Below, piece by piece: positions 15,747 through 25,700 of a DNA stretch of 64,000 nt. A program made the translations under genes and the position numbers. The stretch's first letter is position 1. Every line of letters starts with the position of its first letter. The DNA is from Shewanella gelidimarina (GTDB lineage Bacteria > Pseudomonadota > Gammaproteobacteria > Enterobacterales > Shewanellaceae). Location: positions 45,971 through 109,970 of the forward strand of contig NZ_JAKIKW010000019.1 in the NCBI RefSeq assembly GCF_023283945.1. The letters run 5' to 3'. Below the pieces are notes generated by a model. The model was not told the DNA's origin, made no database searches, and was given only the letters and a program-made list of their open reading frames with translations.

Positions 15747-17903
15747 TTATTCCGTTCCTGTTAATTGATGCAGCTCTTCAGGCGTGTAGACTTTGCCTTG
15801 GTGCATGACTAATAGCCGCTGTGCTTGTTTGATGGTTTCAGGTCTGTGGGCAATGATGATGCGTGTCATTTCAAGGTGCTTTATCTGCTCACTGATTTTT
15901 GCTTCATTGTCGATATCAAGATGACTGGTGGCTTCATCCATAAACAGTAAACTAGGCTGCTGGTATAGCGCTCTTGCCAGTAATAAGCGTTGAAGCTGTC
16001 CGCCTGAGAACTGACTGCCCATATCCCCCACAAGCGTGTTGTAGCCCATGGTCATTTTACTGATATCACTGTCAATGGCGGCCATTTGCGCACATTGCTG
16101 CATGCGTAAATAATTGGGCTCAGGCTCAAAGAAGGTTAAGTTGTCGGCGATGGAACCGGATAGCAAGGTATCGTCCTGCATGACTGCCGCAATCTGTTGT
16201 CGATATTGAGTCAGACCGATTTGAGTAATATCTTGCCCATCGAGCAATATGCGGCCTTGAGTGGGGGTGAGTAACCCGAGCATCAGTTTGACTAAGGTTG
16301 TTTTACCACAGCCCGACTCTCCCACTATTGCGACCGACTCATGTGCATTAATCGTTAGGCACGCATCGTCGATAATATTCAGCTCGTTATCGCCATAACA
16401 ATAACTGACGTGCTCAAGGGTCAATTGTCCGGTCACCTTGTTAAGCGGCATAACGCTTTCGCGATTGGCTTCTTGCTCATGCAATGCAATGTCTGAAATT
16501 CGGTCCAGATGCAGGCGCAGCATACGAAACAGAATAAGTTGTTCGATTAAACTCGCGAAACGCTCCGTCAATAGATTTTTATAAGCGATAAATGCCAGTA
16601 CCATACCGATGGTTAAGTCGCCAGACATGACAATTGTTGCCGCAAGATAGATAACAATGATGTTCTCAAGGCCAAATAGCAGTTTATTCACCGCTTCAAA
16701 ACTGATTTTTAGTTTACCGAGTCGAATGTCTGCATTGATAACTTCGCTATAACGGTTTTGCCAAATGCTTTGCCTTTGTGGCTCACAGGTAAATAGCTTG
16801 ATAGTCTGAATACCGCGGATATTTTCAAGAAAGTTAGTCTGCTCTTTTGCGCTAGCCTGAATGGACTCTTCAGTCGCACGATGTAAAGGACGATAGAGGG
16901 CTAACCGCAGCAAGGCATAAATCAAAATGGCTGCGACCACCACCAATGTCAGCTTGATGCTGTATAAGAGCATCATCACCAATACGGCAATTGACATAAC
17001 GCCATCAACTACCGTTTCAACAAGTCCAGTAGTGAGCCTTTCACGTACTTGAGCTAGGGAGCCAAAGCGTGACACTAAATCGCCAATGTGGCGTTTTTCA
17101 AAATAGCTCATGGGCAGTCTAAGCAAGTGACGCAGTAGATTAACGCCCATCTGCATATTGAGTAGGCTCGATACCCTAAGCACTAACCAGCTACGTACAC
17201 TGGTAGTAATGACATTAATAATGGCAAGCAAGCCAAAGCCTAACGCGAGCACGATTAGCAGTGGTTTGTCCTGACTAATCAGTACCTCATCTACTACCCA
17301 CTGCATGTAATAGGGCGTCACAAGTGCAAAAACTTGAAGTAATATGGACAGTACGAACAAAGAGGTTAAGGTTTTACCTAACCCAGTCATCTTGCTCCAG
17401 AGTTGGGATAAACGCATTTGCTGGCGCTCATCTTGCTGCTCAAAGCCCTTTGTTGGGGTCAGTTCCAGTGCTATCCCCGTAAAGTGCTCGGCAAACTCTT
17501 TAAGGGATAGCTTTCTCTTACCTAGCCCAGGGTCATTAATACTCACCCCTGATTTTGTGACACCCGTAAGCACTACAAAGTGATTCATGTCCCAATGCAG
17601 CACACAGGGCAGAGCTAACTTACCCACCTCTTCAATCGGACATCGCAGCGCACGGCTCGCAAGTCCCATACTGTCACTTAGGCCAATAAGCTGCTGTAAG
17701 TTCATCCCCTTAAGGTCAGCACTATAGCGTTTCCTTAATGCTGCCATATCCAGCTTATGACCATGAAAACTGGCAATCATGGCGACACACGCTAAGCCGC
17801 ACTCGGCCATTTCAGCCTGCAGGATAAGTGGCACCCGTTTATTGCCTGAAAACTCCAGCAGTTCAACAGGGTTGCTAGGTTGGTTTAATGACGTGTCGAG
17901 CAT
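15747..17903 (-). CDS. Bacteriocin ABC exporter with C39 peptidase domain, CvaB-like
   Basis: A 718-residue inner-membrane protein that cleaves double-glycine leaders and exports the peptide. Domain order: C39 peptidase (residues 20-150) with Cys35 in QAEMAECGLACV, His108 in NHFVVL and Asp124 in INDPG; six-helix membrane domain (about 170-440); ABC domain (about 480-715) with Walker A GESGCGKTT, signature SGGQLQR, Walker B LLFMDEAT and H-loop IIAHR. All catalytic residues are present. It begins at a TAATG overlap with the HlyD gene. The substrate should be the precursor encoded 220 bases downstream. Confidence 0.93.
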   Translation of the reverse strand: MLDTSLNQPSNPVELLEFSGNKRVPLILQAEMAECGLACVAMIASFHGHKLDMAALRKRYSADLKGMNLQQLIGLSDSMGLASRALRCPIEEVGKLALPCVLHWDMNHFVVLTGVTKSGVSINDPGLGKRKLSLKEFAEHFTGIALELTPTKGFEQQDERQQMRLSQLWSKMTGLGKTLTSLFVLSILLQVFALVTPYYMQWVVDEVLISQDKPLLIVLALGFGLLAIINVITTSVRSWLVLRVSSLLNMQMGVNLLRHLLRLPMSYFEKRHIGDLVSRFGSLAQVRERLTTGLVETVVDGVMSIAVLVMMLLYSIKLTLVVVAAILIYALLRLALYRPLHRATEESIQASAKEQTNFLENIRGIQTIKLFTCEPQRQSIWQNRYSEVINADIRLGKLKISFEAVNKLLFGLENIIVIYLAATIVMSGDLTIGMVLAFIAYKNLLTERFASLIEQLILFRMLRLHLDRISDIALHEQEANRESVMPLNKVTGQLTLEHVSYCYGDNELNIIDDACLTINAHESVAIVGESGCGKTTLVKLMLGLLTPTQGRILLDGQDITQIGLTQYRQQIAAVMQDDTLLSGSIADNLTFFEPEPNYLRMQQCAQMAAIDSDISKMTMGYNTLVGDMGSQFSGGQLQRLLLARALYQQPSLLFMDEATSHLDIDNEAKISEQIKHLEMTRIIIAHRPETIKQAQRLLVMHQGKVYTPEELHQLTGTE

Positions 17904-19150
17904 TATCCCACTCTCCCTTGCAAGCTGTAGATAGGGTCGAGTAGCCAGTCAAGCAAACTGCGTCTATCGAGTACGATATCAGCCTCAAGTAGCATGCCGC
18001 TTTTCAATGGGAACTTATCACCATAGGCCAGCATATCTTGTTTTGATAGTTGGGTTCTAATGCGATAAACAGGCTCAGATAAAGTGATAGGCACTCTAGC
18101 TTCACCATCAAGTAATAAGGCTTTATCAATGCGTGAAACGTGACTCTCAAGAAAGCCAAAGCGCTGATAAGGGAAGGCGTCGAAACGTAATCGGGCCTCA
18201 TCTCCGGACTTTACAAAGCCAGCACTGCGCGTCGGCAGTAATAGCTCCGCCACCAATTGCGCCCCTTGTGGAATTAAACTCATTAATGGACGACTGTTAA
18301 CAACAAACTCTCCCTCTACGACTTGTATAGAGGCAACGGTACCCGCTTCTGTTGCTCGAATAACATAACGATAATTATTTTCGGTTTCAGCAATTTGGCG
18401 CTTGAGCTCTGAGCGTCGCCTGGATAAGTCGCCATCTTTAAGTGCATATTGGCTCGGTAATACATCCAGCTCTGCTGACGAAGCATTAAGTTGGCTTTGA
18501 GTTTGTATCTTGTTGGAGGCTAAACTTTCTATTTCTTGCCGAACAGCAATGAATTTCTCTTGCTGGGATTGATAATCTAACGTCGATAAGAAGCCATCTT
18601 TATATAGCTTATTGTGCTGAACTTGTTGCGCCATCTGTAGTGCTAACTTTTCAACTAACAGCTCTTCGAGCTTAGTTAATACCGCCAGCGATGAGCGACT
18701 GTCAGTCATGGCAATTTTTAAGCGCGAGGTTTCTTTTACTTCCATGGCATGATTAACGCTCTGCTCAGTTTGAAGCAGGGTAAGTTGCAGTGTTAATTCT
18801 TCAATCAGTGACTCACTTAATTCTTCACCAGAGAGCATGCTGCGTCGTAATACTATCGTCGCTAAAGGGGAGCCCTTTTTAACAATATCACCTTCAGACA
18901 CATGTAATATTTCGACATTACCGCTACGGTTGGCAAATGTTTTGATTAGGCCTTTGTCCGGAACTAAATAACCACGAACTGTTTCTTTACGAGCATAATG
19001 AGAACAAGAAAGGAATAGAGCGAGTGCAGTAATAATACAGAGCAAAATGAATGCAGTTAAATAGATTGAAATAGGCTGTGCCAATGACACATCCCCGTGT
19101 AACTTTTGCTTTTGTGCCTCAACAGCTTGTTGACGAAATAATGCTGACAT
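17903..19150 (-). CDS. HlyD-family membrane fusion protein, CvaA-like
   Basis: A 415-residue periplasmic adaptor linking the ABC exporter to an outer-membrane TolC channel, which is encoded elsewhere. One membrane helix lies near residues 29-48 (YLTAFILLCIITALALFL), then a lipoyl-type half motif (VEILHVSEGDIVKKGSPLA), long coiled-coil hairpin arms (about 105-260) and a beta-barrel region. Length and layout fit CvaA/MchE. GGAAG lies before the ATG. It is the first gene of the microcin export unit. Confidence 0.9.
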   Translation of the reverse strand: MSALFRQQAVEAQKQKLHGDVSLAQPISIYLTAFILLCIITALALFLSCSHYARKETVRGYLVPDKGLIKTFANRSGNVEILHVSEGDIVKKGSPLATIVLRRSMLSGEELSESLIEELTLQLTLLQTEQSVNHAMEVKETSRLKIAMTDSRSSLAVLTKLEELLVEKLALQMAQQVQHNKLYKDGFLSTLDYQSQQEKFIAVRQEIESLASNKIQTQSQLNASSAELDVLPSQYALKDGDLSRRRSELKRQIAETENNYRYVIRATEAGTVASIQVVEGEFVVNSRPLMSLIPQGAQLVAELLLPTRSAGFVKSGDEARLRFDAFPYQRFGFLESHVSRIDKALLLDGEARVPITLSEPVYRIRTQLSKQDMLAYGDKFPLKSGMLLEADIVLDRRSLLDWLLDPIYSLQGRVG

Positions 19151-19237
19151 ACAACTTCCATATTCTCAATGTGTATACCAAATCCTTTGGTAAAGAGTGA
19201 TTTTTATTTACATAAATAAATGTTAGATACGTAAATC

Positions 19238-19287
19238 CAGATTATCAATCTGATAGCTATATAATAGCATCTCAATTGTCATCGCAA
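19238..19287 (-). promoter_or_regulatory. Candidate promoter and operator of the microcin export genes
   Basis: On the minus strand TTGCGA (19287-19282) and TTATAT (19264-19259) are 17 bases apart. Immediately downstream, at the expected start of transcription, lies a palindrome CAGATT-GAT-AATCTG (19238-19252) containing TGATAATC, which resembles the core of a Fur site (about 12 of 19 consensus positions). Both calls are by eye. Confidence 0.4.
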
Positions 19288-19650
19288 TTTAATTGTACCC
19301 ATGCTGGTCAGTATTAATACTATTGTCTTACGTAAAATCCTTGCTATTTATACTTGGATTCTATGAGGGGAATGGTCATCGCCGTGCCGCATGGTGAGAG
19401 ATGTTTTTCAATATTAGCGGCCTTGTATAACAGCCTAAATTAATGTAAGGCTATTAGATTTAGGCAAGTAAACTATTCCATAGGTTGACGCTCTATTCTT
19501 GTTATAAAATAAGCATTTCCAGTGTTAATCATGGCATGTTTTCTTATTTTTACTCAGTATTAGATAAAGGATCTAAGTTAGAGTTTTTCCTTTGGTGCGA
19601 AGTACACAACGGTTTACTGTAGCAATATAGTTGTCGGGGGTTGAGCAAGA
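19288..19650. other. Intergenic stretch between microcin export genes and moeB
   Basis: AT-rich and without a supported gene on either strand; no second double-glycine precursor was found on reading both strands. Confidence 0.5.
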
Positions 19651-19685
19651 GAAAAGCGAGATATCCGCCGTTAGCGAATATCTCT
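19651..19685 (-). terminator. Probable moeB terminator
   Basis: On the minus strand GAGATAT pairs with ATATCTC around an inner CGC/GCG, followed by GCTTTTCTC. It lies 19 bases after the moeB stop. Confidence 0.5.
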
Positions 19686-19703
19686 CATTATGTCAGCTAA
19701 GAA

Positions 19704-20483
19704 TTAGCTACCGGTGGAGCAGATTGGGCAGTTTGGCTGTTTGGGTAACTTCATTTCACGAAACTCCATGGTCATGGCATCGATCATCAAAATTCGTCCC
19801 GCTAAGGTGCGTCCCATATTGGCGATCACTTTTATCGCTTCTACGGCTTGTAAACAACCTATCATGCCGACCACTGGGGCAAGAATGCCCGACTCAACAC
19901 AGCTAAGCTGTTGCTCACCAAATAGCTGACTAAAGCAGTGATAACAAGGCGTGCTGGCTTGGTAATCAAATACCGTGACCATGCCTTCCATTCTAATCGC
20001 GGCGGCAGATACTAAGGGCACCTTATGGGAAAAACAGCTTTGATTAAGCTGCTCCCTCACTGCCACATTATCAGTACAATCCATCACGATGGAGTGCTGC
20101 TTAACGAGCGCTTCAATCTCATGGTCATCTAACACGGCATTGATAGTATCAATTTGAATATGTGGATTTAAGCTCGTTAACGTCTCTTTGGCAGAGTCAA
20201 CTTTGGCTTGTCCCACATTAGCATCTTGATGCAATACTTGGCGCTGCAAGTTAGAGACTTCAACCGTATCAAAGTCGACTAGTGTGATTAAGCCTGCACC
20301 CGCTACAGCCAAGTACTGGCTGGCTGCACAGCCCAAACCGCCGGCACCGATAATCAATACTTTGGCTTGTTTGAGCTTTTCCTGTCCTTCAAAGTCCATC
20401 GATTTAATGGATATTTGACGGCTATAACGCAATATTTCTGCGTCAGTTAATATCTCGTCCGTGACGGTGTGTTGACTTGGCAT
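19704..20483 (-). CDS. moeB: Molybdopterin-synthase adenylyltransferase
   Basis: MoeB activates the C-terminus of MoaD by adenylation so that it can receive sulphur for molybdopterin synthesis. The ATP-binding GAGGLG is at residues 46-51 and the segments DFDTVEVSNLQRQ and DCTDN are conserved. The structural zinc site is complete: C180/C183 (CYHC) and C252/C255 (CPIC). At 259 residues it has the MoeB size, without the rhodanese domain of longer relatives. It lies 13 bases after moeA. Confidence 0.95.
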   Translation of the reverse strand: MPSQHTVTDEILTDAEILRYSRQISIKSMDFEGQEKLKQAKVLIIGAGGLGCAASQYLAVAGAGLITLVDFDTVEVSNLQRQVLHQDANVGQAKVDSAKETLTSLNPHIQIDTINAVLDDHEIEALVKQHSIVMDCTDNVAVREQLNQSCFSHKVPLVSAAAIRMEGMVTVFDYQASTPCYHCFSQLFGEQQLSCVESGILAPVVGMIGCLQAVEAIKVIANMGRTLAGRILMIDAMTMEFREMKLPKQPNCPICSTGS

Positions 20484-20496
20484 TAGTATTTGTCTC

Positions 20497-21741
20497 TTAC
20501 GCTAGTACGCTATTGAAGGGCTCAACCGTCACTCGTTCACCTGCGGCTACGCCATCACAATCTTGCTCTAAGATGATAAAGCAGTTGGCTAACGTCATTG
20601 AAGTCAACATGCCTGAGCCTTGTCCACCAGTGACGGCGACTTGTGCTTCACCTTCTTCGTTATAGCTCAGTACCGCCCGTTGGAATTCCATTCTGCCTGG
20701 GAACTTGCGAATATCTTGGGTTAGCGTGGCCTTGAATGTGACAGGTTTAACTTGGGGGAGACCCTGCATTTTTTGCAGTAGTGGCCAAACAAGCTTGTAA
20801 AACGTCACCATAGAGGAAACTGGGTTGCCTGGCAGTCCACAGAAAACAGCATCACCTAAGTGACCGAAAGCAAACGGTTTGCCAGGCTTAATGGCGAGCT
20901 TCCAAAAGGTAATCTCACCCTCTTCGTCAAGAATTTGCTTGGTATAGTCTGCGTCACCGACCGAAACACCGCCTGATGTCAGTACCATATCGGCACTTAC
21001 TGAAGCTGTTTTAAAGGCTTGGCGAATTGCTTCTTTGTCATCTTCAATGACGCCGAGATCTATCCACTCAACGTTAGCGCGGCTGAGTAGGCCTTGAATA
21101 CTGTATCGATTTGAGTCGTAAATCTGGCCAGGGCCAAGCTCACTGCCGACGGGGCGCAATTCGTCACCCGTTGAGAAGAAAGCGACTTTGAGTGGGCGAA
21201 ATACACGTAACTGACTCGCGCCTATCGTTGCCAGTACTCCCATCTCCGCTGCCCCGATAAGGGTGCCAACTTTAAGTACTTTGGTGCCAATCGTGAGCTC
21301 TTCAGCGCGATAGCGGACGTTTGCCCCTTTTTTCTTTGGCGCTTCAATGCTGATGTTTGTACCGTCAGCAGTCACTTTTTCTTGCATTTGAACGGTGTCA
21401 TAGCCAGCCGGAACCGGTGCTCCCGTCATAATGCGAATGCAGCCGCCTTTAACGCATTGGCCTGTAAATGGGTGACCCGCAAAAGAGTCGCCAATAAGCG
21501 TTAATGGCTTAGCAGGGTCAAGATCATCAAAATTAAAGGCATAGCCGTCCATTGCTGAGTTGTCGAAAGGAGGTAAGTCGACATGAGAAGCTAGGTCTTC
21601 AGCTAGGACGCGTCCTAAGGCTTGTGTCAGTAACACGACTTCTGAATCGGTGACAGGCTGCACTTGCTCTAGTAATTTTACGATAGCCAGCGTGGGATGC
21701 ATTAGGCTAGGTTGAGAACACGGGTCTGCATGAGTCTGCAT
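20497..21741 (-). CDS. moeA: Molybdopterin molybdenumtransferase
   Basis: MoeA inserts molybdenum into adenylylated molybdopterin to complete the cofactor. Seen in order: PPFDNSAMDGYAF near residue 65, GCIRIMTGAPVPAG, the molybdenum-binding core TSGGVSVGDADYTK, and GLPGNPVSSMV followed by a C-terminal beta domain. At 414 residues it is of usual length. AAGGAT lies before the ATG. It is the first gene of moeA-moeB. Confidence 0.95.
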   Translation of the reverse strand: MQTHADPCSQPSLMHPTLAIVKLLEQVQPVTDSEVVLLTQALGRVLAEDLASHVDLPPFDNSAMDGYAFNFDDLDPAKPLTLIGDSFAGHPFTGQCVKGGCIRIMTGAPVPAGYDTVQMQEKVTADGTNISIEAPKKKGANVRYRAEELTIGTKVLKVGTLIGAAEMGVLATIGASQLRVFRPLKVAFFSTGDELRPVGSELGPGQIYDSNRYSIQGLLSRANVEWIDLGVIEDDKEAIRQAFKTASVSADMVLTSGGVSVGDADYTKQILDEEGEITFWKLAIKPGKPFAFGHLGDAVFCGLPGNPVSSMVTFYKLVWPLLQKMQGLPQVKPVTFKATLTQDIRKFPGRMEFQRAVLSYNEEGEAQVAVTGGQGSGMLTSMTLANCFIILEQDCDGVAAGERVTVEPFNSVLA

Positions 21742-22011
21742 CTATCTATCCTTGAGGCTTAATAAAGAGTACGTTAAGTAAAAACGAATATAGCGCATTA
21801 TGCCATGGTGATTGTAGATGACTATGATCTGCTTGGCAGTTTTAACAGCTGATTGCAGCTTTATGATTATTTTTCTTACCACTGGGCAAATAAATCCACG
21901 TTCGATTATCGCTTACATCGATTACTTTATCTTTGTGTCAGCTCAGGCTAAGGGCTGATTCTTTTGAGTTTTTTAATCATACAGTCGTAACATTAGCAAT
22001 CGCAACTTTAT
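21742..22011. other. Divergent intergenic region, moeA side
   Basis: Upstream region shared by moeA (leftward) and ftnA (rightward). No gene is seen. It should hold both promoters but none is clear enough to place. Confidence 0.5.
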
Positions 22012-22030
22012 GTGAATGAAAACCATTATT
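22012..22030. promoter_or_regulatory. Possible Fur box upstream of ftnA
   Basis: The 19-mer GTGAATGAAAACCATTATT matches the classical Fur consensus at 14 of 19 positions by eye, about 95 bases before the ferritin start. Confidence 0.4.
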
Positions 22031-22124
22031 ATTTATTAAACAGTAACTTAAGTAAATTTCATTGCATTTCTACGCTAGCTTGATAACAATAGCGGCCATA
22101 AACAGAATAGTCAGAGGAATTAAG

Positions 22125-22649
22125 ATGTTGGCCCAGAAGATGATTGACCAATTAAACGACCAGATCAACATGGAGTTTTTCTCCTCTAACCTGTACTTAC
22201 AGATGAGTGCATGGTGTGAAGACAAAGGTTTTGAAGGCGCGGCTAAATTTATGCGCACCCATGCTGATGAAGAGATGGGGCATATGCACCGTTTGTTCAC
22301 TTATGTCAGTGAAACAGGTGGCATGCCACTGTTAGGGACGATTGAAGCGCCACAGGCTGACTTCCCTTCTTTGCTTGCGTTATTCGAATACACCTATGAG
22401 CACGAGCAATTGATCACTAAAAAGATTAACGAGCTTGCTCACGCAGCATTTTCTAATCAAGATTACTCTACCTTTAACTTCTTGCAGTGGTATGTTTCAG
22501 AGCAGCATGAAGAAGAGAAACTATTCAAATCAATCGTAGATAAAATTCGTTTGGTGGGTGAAGACGGCAAAGCCTTGTTCTTCGTCGATAAAGATTTAGC
22601 ACAAATGGCGGTTGAAGAGTCTGCTAGCGTGATGACTAGCACCGTTTAA
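22125..22649 (+). CDS. ftnA: Bacterial non-haem ferritin
   Basis: A 174-residue iron-storage ferritin. The di-iron ferroxidase ligands are visible: Glu in [16 protein letters not shown], Glu and His in [10 protein letters not shown], Glu in YEHEQ, and Gln/Glu in [10 protein letters not shown]. The start at 22125 is preferred because AGAGGAA precedes it and it gives the family N-terminus ([13 protein letters not shown]); an upstream in-frame ATG at 22062 does not. It is monocistronic, with a bidirectional terminator after it and a possible Fur box before it. Confidence 0.94.
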   Translation: MLAQKMIDQLNDQINMEFFSSNLYLQMSAWCEDKGFEGAAKFMRTHADEEMGHMHRLFTYVSETGGMPLLGTIEAPQADFPSLLALFEYTYEHEQLITKKINELAHAAFSNQDYSTFNFLQWYVSEQHEEEKLFKSIVDKIRLVGEDGKALFFVDKDLAQMAVEESASVMTSTV

Positions 22650-22664
22650 TAGCGGCTAGTACAT

Positions 22665-22694
22665 AAAAAAGAGCAGCTAGGCTGCTCTTTTTTT
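22665..22694. terminator. Bidirectional terminator between ftnA and the GGDEF-EAL gene
   Basis: Stem GAGCAGC/GCTGCTC extended by A and T tracts on the two sides. Confidence 0.9.
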
Positions 22695-22722
22695 ATGGGC
22701 TTAATTTATCACAGCCAAATGG

Positions 22723-25700
22723 TTAAACTTCATTAACGACATAACCAAGCGCTTTGCGGTTAATGATACGGTTAATGGCGGTTTCATTTTCAAGAAAGGT
22801 GAGCAGTTTTTCACTGGATAATGGTTTAGACATTAAGTAGCCTTGGGCATAGTCGCAGCCGAGCGCTTGTAAAAAATCCCATTGTTCTTCGGTTTCGATT
22901 CCTTCGGCCACAAGGGGCATTTCTAAGCTTTGCCCCATCATCACAATGGCTTTAACGAGTTTGGCATCAGACTGGTTAACCGTTGCGTTGTCGATGAAAC
23001 TCTTATCAATTTTGATCACTGAAATAGGGAATTGGTTAAGGTAGCTTAATGCCGAATAGCCAGTGCCAAAGTCATCGAGGTAGATATCGATACCAAGCTG
23101 CCTGATAGAGTTAAGGATCTGTAAGCTATAAGGCTTGTCTTCGATGAGCATGCTTTCTGTTATCTCTACATGCAAATAATGCGGCGCTATGCCATGGTGT
23201 GCTAACGCTTGCTTGAGTATCTGATAAAAACTGCGACCATTAGAGTTAATGCATTGGCGGCCAGACACGTTAATGGCGACTTTAAGCATATGACCTTGTG
23301 AATGCCACAGAGCCAAGTCGGTAAGCGCTTGATTTAAAACCCACTCCCCTAAAGATTCAATCAGCCCTGTCTCTTCCGCGATGGGAATAAAGAGCGTGGG
23401 TGAGATAATGCCAAACTCAGGATCTCGCCAGCGGATCAACGCTTCAACACTGGCAACTGTGCCGTGCTGCATATCAACAACGGGTTGGTATTCCAAATAA
23501 AACTCAGACTGTTTTACCGCTTTTCGTAGCCGTTGCTCGAGTCGCATCCGCGCTAACATCTCCACGTTCATCTCTGGTGAGAAGTACTGGAAATGTGCTC
23601 GACCATCTCGCTTGGCTTGGTACATCGCAGTTTCGGAGTTTCTCAGTAGCGTCTCTATGTCTTGGCCATCTTCTGGGTAGAATGAAACCCCGATGCTGGC
23701 GGATATATTGCTTTCAATCGCATCGAGCTTTATCGGTTGCCCTAATACCTCTGTTAGCTTCTGCGCCAGATGCTCAGCGGTTTCGGTTGTATTATGTTGC
23801 GGTGAGATAATGGCAAATTCATCGCCACCGATACGGGCAATAGAATCTTTTGGCCCCAGCACTGCTTCAAGGCGCATGGCTGATTGCTTGAGAATTTTGT
23901 TACCAGCGGCATGACCATGCAGTTCATTAATGAATTTGAAACGATCTAAATCGATTAAGAAAACGGCAATCTGAGATTGATATTGGCTCGCGGTATCAAT
24001 GGCGTGCTCTAATCGTGATGAAAACAGATGGCGATTAGGCAGCTTAGTCAGTGAATCGTAATTAGTTTTGTACCACAAGTCTTGTTCATACTGCTTATGG
24101 TTACTCACATCCAGGAATAAGCCTATGTGCTGGCAAATATCACCTTGGGCATTTTTTACTGCAGTGATCGACAGATACTCTGGATAAACGTTGCCATCTT
24201 TGCGCTTATTCCAGATCTCGCCTTCCCAATGATTAGTGTCAGCCAGTGATTGCCACAGTTGACGATAAAATTGTGGATGATGATGGTTGGAGCTTAAAAT
24301 ACTCGGCTTATGCCCTTTAACGTCTTCAAGGTTATAACCGGTGATTTTGGTAAAAGCGGGGTTGACCAACTCGATACGATTGTCGGCATCGGTCACCATG
24401 ATGCCTTCGGCAGAGTGTTCAAATACCGCAGATGCTTGTTGTAATGAGATTTGGGCCAGCGTGCGCTCGCTTAGCATTTGGTTAAGTGCGGTGGATATTT
24501 GTGCTAATTCATCGTTACCTTTAATCTCAATTTTCAGCTGTAGATTTGGGTCTTTTGCCATCTTTTCAACATCACGTACTATGACGGTGATTGAATTGAT
24601 CAGGCTATTGCCGATGTATTTACCTAAGATAAATATAATATAGAAAAACAATATGCCAGTGAGCAGATTAATATACAGAGAGTACAAAATTTGTTGTTTT
24701 TCGATATCGCTTTGACGGGCAATTTTCTCTGTCAGTTGAATGTTCATTTGATGCAACAACTCGATCCCCGCGCTGGCCATTGACCACCAATGTGCGCTGC
24801 TAATCAACGGGGTTTGGTTTTGCAATTGCTGCAACGCTTGATGCATTGCCGTGTATTCATCCACGATTTTTGTGGTGCTCAGGAACGTCTGTTGCGTACT
24901 TTTAATCTGCTGTAGGTGCTGGGAGTAACTATTAACAGTGCGTTCAAGAGCGACAATGAGCTGCAGTTGATGCTCAGTTAAGTTTTGCTTGTGCTTAATC
25001 TCTGTAAGGGCAATTCCGAGCTCAGCATAGTGCTGCTCAAAACTCATGTTATCCGTCTGCTGTGCCGATGTGACTGAGCGATAGAAGTCATGCATTAAGC
25101 CCTGATGGCCCATGAGGTCACTAATGATGCGTGCATGTTTGATGAGGCCAACTTGTTGTAGTAGTGTCTGTCGTAACGCTTGTATCTCTTGCTGTTCAGG
25201 GCTATTCAAAAATGCATTCAACTTAGTGCGATTATCTTTTGTCATTAACAATCTAGCGTTATTAACGGAATTATTAAGCTGGTTGCTGATACTTAAAATG
25301 GCACCGTATGAGTCAAGGTTCATCGTTGGCGCCGCAAGCAGCTGGTTGACTAAACCGCGCTCTTGCCCTGCTAGTTCTTGGATTTTTAAGGTGTTTACAA
25401 GATCGGCTTGAATCATTACCAGATAGGAATCTTCACTTTTCAAGCGCAGTTGCGAGACAAAATTGATCAGTTTTTGATTTAGTTGCGAGTAATAATTAAA
25501 GTACTGACTATTGTCGAGATTGAGCACTTGGCGACGATACTGTGCCAGGCGTTTGCGTTCGGCACTGCTGCGGTCAATTCGCTCCTGTAGTGCAATCAAT
25601 AACGGATAGTCGTCTTGGCTGGTTTGCATTACGTTCTTAAGTGAGCTGTTTTGCGCTAAATTTTGTAATGCTTGATCTGTGGTTTGCCACTGCTGCTGTA

